A stretch of DNA of 64,000 nt from [Clostridium] innocuum (GTDB taxonomy: Bacteria > Bacillota_I > Bacilli_A > Erysipelotrichales > Erysipelotrichaceae). Location: the NCBI GenBank assembly GCA_012317185.1, contig CP048838.1:3100001-3164000 (forward strand). The letters run 5' to 3'. This document shows positions 44,717 to 53,241 of the stretch, piece by piece; position 1 is the first letter of the stretch, and the number at the start of each line of letters is the position of its first letter. The notes under the pieces were generated by a model. It was not told where the DNA came from, did not search any database, and worked only from the letters and a program-made list of their open reading frames with translations. A program made the position numbers and the translations under genes.

Positions 44717-45447
44717 ACGGTTTCATCCTCCTTTACGCTGTAATCCCGGTTGCGGGTGGGCGGGGCCGCCTTTTTCGCGTCTTCACCGGCCCAGCGCCGG
44801 ATGGTGGCGGCATGGCTCTGATACCGCTTACCGGTAGAGGCCATGTATTCGGACAGCTTTTCGATGTACTGGCCCCATACAGCAGGAAAGCTGACCTGCA
44901 AGTCTGCCAGTTCCTCGTCCGTCAGGAAAACATTCTGGTAACGGCCATAGGCGCGGGCGGAGCGTCCCTTCTCTATCTCTCTCTTTATCTCTATCTCTTT
45001 CTCTAACTCTATCTCTATCTCTGGTGGACGAATGTCGGACAAATGTCCGCCGTTTGTCCGGGGCGCAGAAAGAGCCTTATTTTGAAGCCTTGCAGCCCGC
45101 TTTCGCTCGGCCTCGGTAGAGGACTGGCCGATTAAAAGTTCGATGTTGCTCATGTAGAATGTGCCGCTGTCCAGCACTTCCACAAGACCCAGCTTCAAAA
45201 AGATCTGCAAGGCTCTCTCCACAGTGCCGATCTGCTGGCGGGTAATGGTGGCGATCATCTGCGCCGTGTAAGGAATGTCCTCGTCAAGTTGAAGCCGTCC
45301 ACCATGTTTCAGCGATTTCAGATACAGCTTGAGCAGAATGTTGGAATACAGCACACCATCCTGCATACTTTCCAGCAGCACGATGGAATCATCGTCAAAA
45401 TAGTTTTCTTTGAGTTTCAGGTAATAATATTTTCGGTTGTCTGACAT
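44713..45447 (-). CDS. Replication initiator/replisome organizer (IME)
   Basis: The 244-aa protein starts YYYLKLKENYFDDDSIVLLES, the phage replisome organizer N-terminal winged helix, followed by a Glu/Ile/Lys repeat tract and a C-terminal segment with NVFLTDEELADL and LSEYMASTGKRYQSHAATI that also appears, diverged, in the ICE RepA. It works with the DnaC gene downstream. Confidence 0.82.
   Translation of the reverse strand: MSDNRKYYYLKLKENYFDDDSIVLLESMQDGVLYSNILLKLYLKSLKHGGRLQLDEDIPYTAQMIATITRQQIGTVERALQIFLKLGLVEVLDSGTFYMSNIELLIGQSSTEAERKRAARLQNKALSAPRTNGGHLSDIRPPEIEIELEKEIEIKREIEKGRSARAYGRYQNVFLTDEELADLQVSFPAVWGQYIEKLSEYMASTGKRYQSHAATIRRWAGEDAKKAAPPTRNRDYSVKEDETV
44969..45023. repeat. TCTCTA-type simple repeat inside initiator gene
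   Basis: About 50 nt of CTCTAT/CTCTTT repeats encode an alternating Glu-Ile/Lys-Glu stretch. The tract joins the two domains of the initiator and could vary in length. Confidence 0.7.
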
Positions 45448-45560
45448 AGGGTTCCTCCTTGGGGTTTCTCTTGGGATTCTGTACGCATTTTAAGACCGTT
45501 TTAGGGGTCAGAGGATAAATCTATCAGCCTGCCTTTGACACCCTCGAAAAAAGCCTTGAT

Positions 45561-45959
45561 TTACAAGGGTTTTTCAGCCCCTAAAGCGTGACATTTCTCC
45601 CGTTGTTTCCGCTTGCGCTTTGCGGCGTTGATCCGCTTCATGCGTGCGGCACATTCCGGGCAGTATTTGGCCCGGTTGGAACCGGGGGTAAACAGCGCCT
45701 CACATACGGCGCATTTCTTTGCATTCAGCCGGTGGAACAGCGCCGTTTCCAGTTCCTTATCCTGCGGCAATACCGCCGCCCGAAACCACCTGCACAACAG
45801 GGAGTAGGAAATAGACTGGACACAGACACATTCCTCCCCATCGTCCAGGGCGATACAGTTTCCGTCGATGTAGTTACAGCACTCATGCACCAGCCTCCGC
45901 ACTCTGCGGTACTGGCGGTAATCCATGACGGGGATAGGTTCAGACTTATTGTTCTTCAT
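45561..45959 (-). CDS. Cysteine-rich VLP-type protein
   Basis: The 132-aa protein has a first Cys group (HECCNYIDGNCIALDDGEEC) and a C-terminal zinc ribbon CAVCEALFTPGSNRAKYCPEC followed by a basic tail. It matches the 'cysteine-rich VLP' proteins of clostridial transposons; the role is unknown, probably nucleic-acid binding. Confidence 0.75.
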   Translation of the reverse strand: MKNNKSEPIPVMDYRQYRRVRRLVHECCNYIDGNCIALDDGEECVCVQSISYSLLCRWFRAAVLPQDKELETALFHRLNAKKCAVCEALFTPGSNRAKYCPECAARMKRINAAKRKRKQREKCHALGAEKPL

Positions 45960-46045
45960 AAATGATTTCTTTCATAAAGTTGGTAACCTCCTTAAATGAA
46001 TTTATTGTTAAATATTCGTGCAATGTATTGTTTTCTTCGTGCAAA

Positions 46046-46066
46046 TGGCATATACTATAATTGCCA
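46046..46066. promoter_or_regulatory. DinJ operator overlapping promoter
   Basis: TGGCA and TGCCA arms flank TATACTATAAT, so the -10 (46053-46058 region) sits inside an inverted repeat 20 bp upstream of dinJ. This is the usual layout for antitoxin autorepression. Confidence 0.6.
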
Positions 46067-46085
46067 GCAGAAAGGGGTTGATCGT

Positions 46086-46364
46086 ATGGCTGGAAATACC
46101 ACAAACATCAGTATCCGCATGGACGCAGATTTGAAAGCACAGGCGGACGCACTGTTTACTGAACTTGGCATGAACCTGACTACGGCGTTTAACATCTTTG
46201 TGCGCCAGTCGCTTCGTGAAGGCGGCATTCCCTTTGAAGTAAGGCTGGAACAGCCGAACAAAGAAACGGTTGCTGCCATGCTGGAAGCGGAAAGGATTGC
46301 AAAAGACCCGTCTGTAAAGGGCTACAATGACCTTGACGAGTTGTTTGCTGACCTGAAAAGATGA
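46086..46364 (+). CDS. dinJ: RelB/DinJ-family antitoxin
   Basis: I choose ATG 46086 (92 aa) with AAAGGGG 8 nt upstream; the longer frame from 45996 has no site. The ribbon-helix-helix N-terminus (NISIRMDADLKAQADALF, GMNLTTAFNIFVRQSL) binds the operator; the C-terminus should wrap and block the toxin. It overlaps the toxin gene by ATGA. Confidence 0.9.
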   Translation: MAGNTTNISIRMDADLKAQADALFTELGMNLTTAFNIFVRQSLREGGIPFEVRLEQPNKETVAAMLEAERIAKDPSVKGYNDLDELFADLKR

Positions 46365-46651
46365 AAGAAACCAAATATACCGTCAAGTACACGACCAGTT
46401 TCAAAAAGGACTACAAACGAGCCATCAAGCGTGGCTTGAAGATTGAGCTGCTGGAGCAGGTCGTAGCATTGCTGGCAATGGGCGAGCCGCTGCCGGATAA
46501 AAACCGCGACCATGACCTGTCCGGCGATTGGGCAGGCCATCGGGAATGTCATATTCTCCCGGACTGGCTGCTTGTCTATCGCATAGAGGATGATGTTCTG
46601 GTGCTGACGCTGGCCCGCACCGGCACACACAGCGACTTGTTCGGCAAATAA
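46361..46651 (+). CDS. yafQ: YafQ-family mRNA interferase toxin
   Basis: The 96-aa toxin has the RelE-fold residues expected of YafQ: H51, H64, D68, H90 and F94 (HDLSGDW, CHILPDW, GTHSDLFGK). It cuts mRNA on the ribosome when free of DinJ. The pair may stabilise the IME in its host. Confidence 0.9.
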   Translation: MKETKYTVKYTTSFKKDYKRAIKRGLKIELLEQVVALLAMGEPLPDKNRDHDLSGDWAGHRECHILPDWLLVYRIEDDVLVLTLARTGTHSDLFGK

Positions 46652-46758
46652 ACAGTCTGCCGCCGTATGGGGAAACCTGTACGGCGGTTTTTCTGTATGC
46701 AAAGGTATGTCGTGAAACGCGACGCACTTGACAGGGGTACGCCAAAACGCGGTAGCCT

Positions 46759-48204
46759 TTACCGCTCCGGCCCACGGTCGTGAGACTTGTCCCTTTCCTG
46801 TCGGGACAGCTGCTCGGCGGTTTTGCGGAGCCGTTCCACTGCTTTCAAATCCTCCCTCATGGATTTCATGGCAAGCGTGTCCGTCTGCTTTCCGGCGGTC
46901 AGCTGGTCGATCTCCCACTGCCATGCCTTCGGGGTGATTGCCTCGCCGCTGTCTTTCAGTTCTTTCAGATACCGGGCCGCTGCGTCATACAGAATCAGTT
47001 CCCGGCTGTGGCGCTGTTCAAACTGTTCCCGTTTTTCCGGCTTTACTTTGGCAAGCTGCTTGTGGATGGACTTGTACTGGTTGTACTGTTCCCACATCTC
47101 CCCGCGTTCGGTAAGAATGGCGATCCGGCGCTCAGCCTTGACGATCTTTCCCCGCAGGTCATAGTAACAGCTGTTCATATCAGCGATTTTTTCATGAAGC
47201 TGCTGCATAGACTGGATGCCGTTTGCCTGCAAAAAGCTGAATAGTGCAGCGCTTTCTTGCAAAGCCCGGATTTTGCCGGTGCGGGTGCGGGGAGCGTTCA
47301 ACTGCTGTTGGGCTTCCCACAAGGCGATCAAGCTGCTTTGCTGCGTTTGTGGTTTTTCCGCTTCGTCTTTCGACCAGAGATAAAGACGGGTAATGCGGGC
47401 TTTGATTTCTTTCAGCAGCTTGTTGTCGGCGGCGATCTGCCGGTTTACTTCGCCCTTGTCGGTGCGGATGCCGCGCTTTTCCATTTGGCTGGCGGCTGGC
47501 CCCAGATGGACAGAGGGGATTTTATCAATGCCCTGCCGCTTGTAGCTGCGGTGGTCAATGCGCTCCGGTCTACCGGCAGATTCCAGCGCCCGGTTGGTGT
47601 AGGCTGCCCACGCTGCCCGCCAAATCTCCACATTTCCTTTATCGTTCCAATCGGTTGTATCCTCACGATGATTTTTCCAGCCGCCTTTCCCATCCGGGAT
47701 ACGCTGTCCATTCTCGTCCAGATCGTATGCCTTGCGGCACTTTGCGCCCCACTGTCCATTTTCTTTCAGAGGCCGGAGCGTCAGCATGATATGGACATGA
47801 GGGTTGCCGGTTCCCTTGTCATGGATAGCAAAATCGGCGCACATCCCCTTGTCCACAAAGTTGTCCTTCACATAGGACCGGACAAGGGCAAGCTGCTGTT
47901 CTCTGGACAGTTCGCGGGGCAGAGCTGCCTCAATCTCGCGGGCAAGCTGGCTGTCCCTTGCCTTCTCGATTTGCTCCACGCTGTTCCAGAGGATAGAACG
48001 GTCTGCAAATTCCGGCGGGGCGTAAGCAGGCAGCATGATCTCCGCATGAACAATGCCGCCTTTCCGGGTGTAGTCGTGGGTCATGCCGTCCCATTCATTT
48101 GTCAGCTTGGTTCCGCTGCGGTAAGCAGCTGCGGCAACAGCAGAACGGCCTGCGCTGCGCTTGATGATACTGATGGGGATATGACAGAAATCTATGGGGA
48201 ACAC
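46759..48204 (-). CDS. MobA/MobL (MOBQ) relaxase of IME
   Basis: The 481-aa relaxase has SAVAAAAYRSG with the candidate Tyr28 and the His motif H128...GNPHVHIMLTLRPL (H136, H138). The N-terminal 250 residues are the nuclease; the C-terminus is helical coiled coil. An RSF1010-like nick region lies about 170 bp upstream, where this family's oriT is expected. Confidence 0.92.
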   Translation of the reverse strand: MFPIDFCHIPISIIKRSAGRSAVAAAAYRSGTKLTNEWDGMTHDYTRKGGIVHAEIMLPAYAPPEFADRSILWNSVEQIEKARDSQLAREIEAALPRELSREQQLALVRSYVKDNFVDKGMCADFAIHDKGTGNPHVHIMLTLRPLKENGQWGAKCRKAYDLDENGQRIPDGKGGWKNHREDTTDWNDKGNVEIWRAAWAAYTNRALESAGRPERIDHRSYKRQGIDKIPSVHLGPAASQMEKRGIRTDKGEVNRQIAADNKLLKEIKARITRLYLWSKDEAEKPQTQQSSLIALWEAQQQLNAPRTRTGKIRALQESAALFSFLQANGIQSMQQLHEKIADMNSCYYDLRGKIVKAERRIAILTERGEMWEQYNQYKSIHKQLAKVKPEKREQFEQRHSRELILYDAAARYLKELKDSGEAITPKAWQWEIDQLTAGKQTDTLAMKSMREDLKAVERLRKTAEQLSRQERDKSHDRGPER

Positions 48205-48337
48205 CTCCTTTCAGTGAGGGGATAACAGGCTCTGTGGAGCCGGACAAACGCAAAGTGGGTGTCTGGCTGCGCAGAGCGCACAAGGGGTTTGGGGAGCGTA
48301 GCTTCCCATCGTGGACGAAGTACGCAACGCCCCCGGC

Positions 48338-48376
48338 AGGGCGCACAGCACCGGCAACGGTGTATAAGTGCGCCCT
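48338..48376 (+). other. oriT of the IME (RSF1010/R1162-type nick region)
   Basis: The plus strand contains TAAGTGCGCCCT (48365-48376), identical to the RSF1010 nick core. It is bracketed by a perfect 8-bp repeat AGGGCGCA (48338-48345)/TGCGCCCT (48369-48376) and an inner hairpin CACCG-GCAA-CGGTG (48349-48362). A further CCCTTG/CAAGGG pair follows. Nicking is expected near TGCG/CCCT. Confidence 0.85.
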
Positions 48377-48390
48377 TGTAAACAAGGGAC

Positions 48391-48681
48391 TTATGGCGTG
48401 TCCCCGGATTTTGGCAGGTTTGCAGTCAATTCCGCAGCCCCCGGAAGATGGGACAGGGTAATCAGAAATGCTTTGACCTCCGCGCCGGAAAGGTCGGGAG
48501 CCAACGGGAAAATCCCCTCCAAAACGGCTCCACGCTCAATCAGGCGGCGGGTGCGAACCCTGCGTTCTTCGTTCCGCTGCTTGTTCTCCAAAATCTTCTT
48601 TCGGTTTTCAAGCTGCCGAATCTCCTTCAGGACTTTCTCCCGTTCTTCTTTTTGGGGGTGGGCTGTAATTTTTTCGTTCAT
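48391..48681 (-). CDS. DUF3847 family protein
   Basis: I choose ATG 48681 (96 aa) behind AGAGGTG. The protein has a helical charged N-terminus (EKVLKEIRQLENRKKILENK) and a conserved C-terminal half with RRLIERGAVLEG. DUF3847 proteins accompany MobQ relaxases; they may be oriT accessory factors. Confidence 0.75.
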   Translation of the reverse strand: MNEKITAHPQKEEREKVLKEIRQLENRKKILENKQRNEERRVRTRRLIERGAVLEGIFPLAPDLSGAEVKAFLITLSHLPGAAELTANLPKSGDTP

Positions 48682-48709
48682 GTCAGGCACCTCTTTTCTT
48701 TGGAAATAC

Positions 48710-49171
48710 TCATAGATTGACCGTCCATTTCTGTCGAGCAAAGTACCGGCGCAGCCTCCGCAGTGCGGCATGGATGGATTTTCCCGCCTGTGATGGCGTG
48801 ATACCCTCCATTGCGGCAATATCTTTCACTTTCATACCCAGCATATAGCGGGCATGGACACGGCGAGCCTGCATAGGCGGCAGGAAAGAAATGGCTTCAT
48901 ACAATCGCCGTATCAGTTCTTCGTATTCGGCTAATTCTTCTTTTTCTATCAGGTAGTCCTCCGGCGATGGCTGCGCCCAGCCGATGGCGGCATTTTCGAT
49001 TCCATCGTTACAATCGAGGGAATAAAACGCCTTATACCGGAACATCTTGCGATCTCTGGCGGCCTCGGCTCTCTTGTCCAGAAGAAACGCTTCGACGATC
49101 TCATCGGACACCTCCACAAAAATGTCCTCTTTGCAAAATGGATAATATTGTTTGAGATTGATGGTCTGCAT
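48710..49171 (-). CDS. Sigma-70 region 4-like protein A
   Basis: I choose ATG 49171 (153 aa). A family front MQTINLKQYYPFC is followed by KMFRYKAFYSLDC and a C-terminal sigma region 4 with ARYMLGMKVKDIAAMEGITP. It is the first of three tandem paralogues; all probably regulate IME genes. Confidence 0.75.
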   Translation of the reverse strand: MQTINLKQYYPFCKEDIFVEVSDEIVEAFLLDKRAEAARDRKMFRYKAFYSLDCNDGIENAAIGWAQPSPEDYLIEKEELAEYEELIRRLYEAISFLPPMQARRVHARYMLGMKVKDIAAMEGITPSQAGKSIHAALRRLRRYFARQKWTVNL

Positions 49172-49181
49172 AGGCACGCCC

Positions 49182-49634
49182 TCACTCTGTTTGGAAAAGG
49201 CCATCATAGCAGCGGCGCATATTCCGCAGCCCCCGGTGGATGGCAACGCTGACCTTACTGCTATGGATACCCTCTCTCCGGGCGATTTCCGGCTGCTTGA
49301 TACCAGCAATGTAGTAGGCGTGAACACGGCGGGCCTGTGTCGGAGTGGCATGAGCCAGAGCCACCGGCAGAGCTGCAATCAGGTATAGGCGGGTGGTCAT
49401 TTCTTCTCGTTCCAGCAAAATATCTTCCGGCGATCTGCTGTGTTCCAGTGCGTAATTTTCCAGCCAGCTGTATGCGTCCAGAGAGTAGTAGGCGCGGTGG
49501 TAGACTTTCCGACGCTCATAGTTCTCCATCTCCCGCTTGGCCTGATACATCGCTGCCCATACCTCGTCCGTAACATCCACAAACTCGTCATGCCGGTAGT
49601 GGGGATACATCCACCGCAGATTGATTGTTTTCAT
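49182..49634 (-). CDS. Sigma-70 region 4-like protein B
   Basis: I choose ATG 49634 (150 aa) behind AGGAGGTAAG. The front MKTINLRWMYPHY and RKVYHRAYYSLDAY parallel protein A, as does the C-terminal AYYIAGIKQPEIARREGIHS helix-turn-helix. A strong hairpin (49660-49685) lies just upstream. Confidence 0.75.
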   Translation of the reverse strand: MKTINLRWMYPHYRHDEFVDVTDEVWAAMYQAKREMENYERRKVYHRAYYSLDAYSWLENYALEHSRSPEDILLEREEMTTRLYLIAALPVALAHATPTQARRVHAYYIAGIKQPEIARREGIHSSKVSVAIHRGLRNMRRCYDGLFQTE

Positions 49635-49659
49635 AGGCTTACCTCCTGAAAATCGGAGA

Positions 49660-49685
49660 GGCGGACAGCTCGTCCGCTGTCCGCC
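49660..49685 (-). terminator. GC-rich hairpin before sigma-like gene B
   Basis: GGCGGACAGC and GCTGTCCGCC are perfect 10-bp arms with a 6-nt loop, followed on the minus strand by TCTCCGATTTT. Confidence 0.55.
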
Positions 49686-49737
49686 CCTCGCTGAGATAAG
49701 GGAAATGATCCCTTTCACTTGGTAGCCAGAAAACAGG

Positions 49738-50151
49738 TCATTCGTTAAGCCTGTTCTCAAAGAAATTTATAAATTTTTTTCTGACCGCCTCCACACTTTG
49801 ATAAACAGCCACTTTGGAGCAGCTGCACAGCACACCGATCTCTGCAAGGCTCAGCCCGTCAAGCGCATAGAGCAGGAACCGGCGGCGCTGGGCCTCGGTA
49901 CAGGTGTCCAGAACAGCCATCAGCTCATGCAGCGTTTCCATGCGGCAAAGGTATTCCTCCGGCGTTTCACTGTAAACGCCCACGCCCTCGGTAAAAGCTA
50001 TGTACTCGTCAAACTCCCGGCCATCCCAATGCCTCCGCTGTTCATGAAACAGGTTCTCCGTTTTGTGATCGGCCCGGTCAAGAAATTCATAGACTTCCAG
50101 CGTAACCTCCACGGCCACAGCTTGTCCGTTATAATTGATGGTAACTTCCAT
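49738..50151 (-). CDS. Sigma-70 region 4-like protein C
   Basis: I choose ATG 50151 (137 aa) over ATG 50166 because GGAGG then lies at the right distance. It has the same plan: a beta-rich front, an acidic central helix and a C-terminal helix-turn-helix (LSLAEIGVLCSCSKVAVYQS). Confidence 0.7.
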   Translation of the reverse strand: MEVTINYNGQAVAVEVTLEVYEFLDRADHKTENLFHEQRRHWDGREFDEYIAFTEGVGVYSETPEEYLCRMETLHELMAVLDTCTEAQRRRFLLYALDGLSLAEIGVLCSCSKVAVYQSVEAVRKKFINFFENRLNE

Positions 50152-50162
50152 CTGCCTTTCCT

Positions 50163-50193
50163 CCATTCAGATTTTTTTGGTAAATCTGAATGG
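50163..50193. promoter_or_regulatory. Perfect 12-bp inverted repeat at sigma C ribosome-binding site
   Basis: CCATTCAGATTT and AAATCTGAATGG arms with a 7-nt loop. On the minus strand the 3' arm ends at the GGAGG of the sigma-like gene C, so folding would hide its start region. Confidence 0.5.
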
Positions 50194-50628
50194 GGCGGCG
50201 GAGAACGGCACTGGGGCCAGGGTTCGGGCCATGCTGGCCCGATGTTACGGCCCCACAGGTATGAAAAAACGCCCGGACAGCAGAAAGCTATTCGAGCGCA
50301 AAAACTCCAATATTCACTTACAGAATGACAATTTTCGCACCGGCTGCCAGACGGGCCTGTTCGTTGACTGGGCTTTTTTTGACGGTAGTGAAATATCGTC
50401 TGAATTTGTCGGCGGTCAATGTGCTTCATGGCGGTTCCCTCCTAAAGCCGCCGTGTCAGCGTGTAGTCGTCACTCCTTTGTTGAGGGCATAAGGAACGGC
50501 GGCCTTGATGTTACTCAAAACCGCCGCAGTACCTGGAAAATCCATTTTGGGCGCACAAAGCTGCCTGCCCTGCAACGGTTTTTTTCTTTCCCCGTCTTGC
50601 GGGGCAGGATCGCTTGGCTTATTCGGTT
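50194..50628. other. Region between sigma-like genes and DtxR gene
   Basis: I see no secure gene. A minus-strand frame from ATG 50429 (GGAGGGAACCGCC upstream, MKHIDRRQIQTIFHYRQKK at its start) could encode a short protein but later runs as a shadow of sigma C. CCCCG-TCTTG-CGGGG and CCTGCCC/GGGCAGG repeats (about 50569-50608) lie after the DtxR gene. Confidence 0.35.
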
Positions 50629-51000
50629 TTAGTTTTGCTCTTGTTCGGCTGCCTCTTTCAGCCGGTCAAAACTCTCATCGCTGATGATGTGTTCAATCCG
50701 GCAGGCGTCGGCCTCCTCAGTCTTGGGGTCAACGCCTGCGGAGATAAGCTGCTCAGTAAAGATGCAGTGACGTTTATAGATTTTTTCAGCCACCTCGCGG
50801 CCCACATCGGTCAGATGGAGAAAGTGATCTTCGTCCATCATAATAAAGCCGCCGTCCCGCAGGGTAGCCACTGCATGGCACACGCTGGGCTTTGACACCT
50901 CCATGTGCCGGGCCACATCTACGGAGCGCACCATACCGCGTTTCTTTTGGAGAACAAGGATGGTTTCCAGGTAGTCCTCCCCGGACGCATGAAGTTTTAT
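50629..51000 (-). CDS. DtxR-family metal regulator, start codon uncertain
   Basis: The family frame (KLHASGEDYLETILVLQ, then MVRSVDVARHMEVSKPSV) extends to 51000, but there the expected ATG is ATA; the first normal start is at 50934, which would remove helix 1. The protein carries the winged helix and a metal-site helix with HIISDESFDRLKE; the SH3-like domain is absent, as in short family members. It closes the transport operon, and a DtxR-type box lies upstream of that operon. Confidence 0.75.
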   Translation of the reverse strand: MKLHASGEDYLETILVLQKKRGMVRSVDVARHMEVSKPSVCHAVATLRDGGFIMMDEDHFLHLTDVGREVAEKIYKRHCIFTEQLISAGVDPKTEEADACRIEHIISDESFDRLKEAAEQEQN

Positions 51001-51002
51001 AT

Positions 51003-52502
51003 TTAATCACCTTCAAAAGCAAAGAACCTTTGCAGTCGTTCCCTGCTTATTCTGTTCCATCCATCACTCCATAGCACTTTTCCGTTTTCTATAAAGACAA
51101 AGTAATTGCAGCACTCCGCAATCAGCTCCGGGTCATGAGTAACAATAAACAAGGTTTTCCCCAACGAACTCAATTCCCGCAAATTCTCTGCCACTTTTTT
51201 CATGTGCCGATAATCCAATCCGCTTGTAGGCTCGTCAAAAACAATAACCTGTTTATCAGACGCAATCGCGCTGGCAATCGCTACCCTCTGTTTCTGTCCG
51301 CCGGACAACGACATAGGATGGGCGTCTCTAAATTCTGAAATGTGCAGACTTTCCATAATACTTTCTGCCTCATGCGCCGCTTTTTCTTCATCTGAATTAT
51401 CCAGACTAAGCAAGATTTCATCCATTACACTTTCCGTAAAAAGTTGGTGGTTTACGTCCTGCATAACCATATAGCAGGTCTTAATTCTCTGATTTGCCAT
51501 ATAAGTTTTTCCATTCATGCTCATACAGCCTTTTGCGGTTTTGAGCAATCCGCATAAATTGTTAGCAAAAGTCGTTTTCCCGGCTCCATTGTTGCCGACT
51601 ACTCCAACCACCGAACCTTGCGGAATCATCAAATCTGATATATCCAGCACCTTCCGCTTTTTCTTCTTACCTCCGGAAGCATTTTTATAAGAAACTTCAA
51701 AGTCCCTGATATATAGCTGCTTTGTCGCACACACTGTGCTCTGCATTTTACTAAAATCTTCAGACTGTAAAGTTCTAAGACCCAGCGCGTGCAATTCGCC
51801 TGTAGATTTCTTTTTGAAGTCGGAGATGGAAAGGTTTTCTTTTATTTGCCCGCCCTGCATATATAGAATGCGATCTGCAATATCCATCAGGTAATACAGG
51901 CGATGTTCCGCAATCACAATCGTTTTCCCCTGTGCTTTCCATTTCCGCAATACATCTTTTAATTCTCTGATTGATTTAATATCCAAATTGGAAGATGGCT
52001 CGTCCAGTACGAATATATCCGGTTCCATTGCGGAAACGGACGCACAGGCAACTTTCTGTTTTTCGCCACCGGACAGTGCAAATAAGCTCCTATTCAGTAA
52101 ATCTTCGATTTTTAACGCGCCTACCGTTTTTTCTATCCGCGAATTGATTTCGTCTGCGTCGATTGCCAAATTCTCACATCCAAATGCAATTTCACTGGTA
52201 GTATCCACTGTAAAAAATTGTGTCCTTGGATTTTGAAAAACAGAACCAACCACACCAGACAAAGCATAAAGGGATACATTTTTTACATCTATCCCTTCCA
52301 CAATCGTCTGCCCGGTAAGCGTTCCTTCGTAATAATGCGGGATAAGCCCATTTATTAAACGTGTGAGTGTAGTCTTTCCGCAGCCGGATTCTCCGCAGAT
52401 CAAAACAACCTCTCCGTCATGGATAGTCAAATTTATATTTTCGATTTTTCCTTTTGAACTGCCTTGCTCATATTGAAAGGCTACATCCTTAAACTCTATC
52501 AT
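51003..52502 (-). CDS. ECF-type ABC ATPase with two cassettes
   Basis: I choose ATG 52502 behind GGAGGGCTGAA (499 aa). The first cassette has GESGCGKTT, LSGGEKQK and VLDEPSSNLD; the second has GNNGAGKTT (about 300), LSGGQKQR and VFDEPTSGLD. Fused EcfA/EcfA' ATPases power ECF importers with EcfT and an S component, the two genes just upstream. The DtxR gene follows directly. Confidence 0.9.
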   Translation of the reverse strand: MIEFKDVAFQYEQGSSKGKIENINLTIHDGEVVLICGESGCGKTTLTRLINGLIPHYYEGTLTGQTIVEGIDVKNVSLYALSGVVGSVFQNPRTQFFTVDTTSEIAFGCENLAIDADEINSRIEKTVGALKIEDLLNRSLFALSGGEKQKVACASVSAMEPDIFVLDEPSSNLDIKSIRELKDVLRKWKAQGKTIVIAEHRLYYLMDIADRILYMQGGQIKENLSISDFKKKSTGELHALGLRTLQSEDFSKMQSTVCATKQLYIRDFEVSYKNASGGKKKKRKVLDISDLMIPQGSVVGVVGNNGAGKTTFANNLCGLLKTAKGCMSMNGKTYMANQRIKTCYMVMQDVNHQLFTESVMDEILLSLDNSDEEKAAHEAESIMESLHISEFRDAHPMSLSGGQKQRVAIASAIASDKQVIVFDEPTSGLDYRHMKKVAENLRELSSLGKTLFIVTHDPELIAECCNYFVFIENGKVLWSDGWNRISRERLQRFFAFEGD

Positions 52503-52512
52503 TTCAGCCCTC

Positions 52513-53241
52513 CTAAAAAAGCAGGAACACCAACAGGGCAGCAGTAACAATAATCATAAGCGCAAAATCTTTCCAATGGAAACCGATCTTACAAATGCTT
52601 GTACGCTTTTTTCCGTTTCCTAATCCTCTTGTCAAAGCTGCCGCAGACAGGTCATTCCCTATTGTTACTACAGACATCATAAGAGGGACAATTCGATATT
52701 CTAATACTGCTTGTGGATTCTTGAAAAAATTTTTCCCCGTGATTCCTCTCATACGCATAGCGTTTCCAATAGATCCCGCTTCTTCGGAAATTGTAGGGAA
52801 GAACCGGAACATAACAGAAAACGGGATAATGAATGCTTCTGGTATATGCATACGCTGCATGGCAAGGACAAACTCACTAACCTTTGTAGTCGAGAGAAGA
52901 TAATAGCCCATCATGGCGCTTGGAAACCATCGTGTTCCAAATTGAGCCAGCAGCGATATTATAATTGTTCCTATTAGTCCCATATACGGAACAAGAAATA
53001 TGTTCACCATCCATGAAACAACAAAAACAATCAAATAGATGATGGCAACCTTTTTCCTACTGCCCGAAAGCAGGAGGAAAAAGGGTACCAATGCCAGAAT
53101 CGGCTTTAACCAGAAACTAATACCGTCCGTTTTTCCGTCAATCATTACAATACTGAATATTACCAGCATATATAGCTTTGTTCTTGGATCAAGCCAGAAA
53201 CGTCGCTCCGAATCAACTGACAGTAATAATTCTGGTTTCAT
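52513..53241 (-). CDS. ecfT: EcfT-like transmembrane protein
   Basis: The 242-aa membrane protein has about six helices and the coupling region with EAGSIGNAMRMRGITG and ALTRGLGNGKKRT, matching EcfT Ala-Arg-Gly motifs. Its ATG overlaps the S-component stop (TAATG). Confidence 0.87.
   Translation of the reverse strand: MKPELLLSVDSERRFWLDPRTKLYMLVIFSIVMIDGKTDGISFWLKPILALVPFFLLLSGSRKKVAIIYLIVFVVSWMVNIFLVPYMGLIGTIIISLLAQFGTRWFPSAMMGYYLLSTTKVSEFVLAMQRMHIPEAFIIPFSVMFRFFPTISEEAGSIGNAMRMRGITGKNFFKNPQAVLEYRIVPLMMSVVTIGNDLSAAALTRGLGNGKKRTSICKIGFHWKDFALMIIVTAALLVFLLF

Noticed and set aside
43742..44743. 333-aa plus-strand frame opposite dnaC
   Set aside because: Antisense shadow of a clear DnaC-like ATPase gene.
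46322..46924. 200-aa minus-strand frame across the toxin-antitoxin region
   Set aside because: It is antisense to dinJ/yafQ and the relaxase end, with no ribosome-binding site and unusual composition; GC-rich shadow.
47257..48225. 322-aa plus-strand frame opposite the MobQ relaxase
   Set aside because: It mirrors the relaxase gene in a GC-rich region; no family features and no ribosome-binding site.
49998..50429. 143-aa minus-strand frame upstream of sigma-like gene C
   Set aside because: A ribosome-binding site precedes it, but its second half is a shadow of sigma C and no family is recognised; only noted in the region entry.
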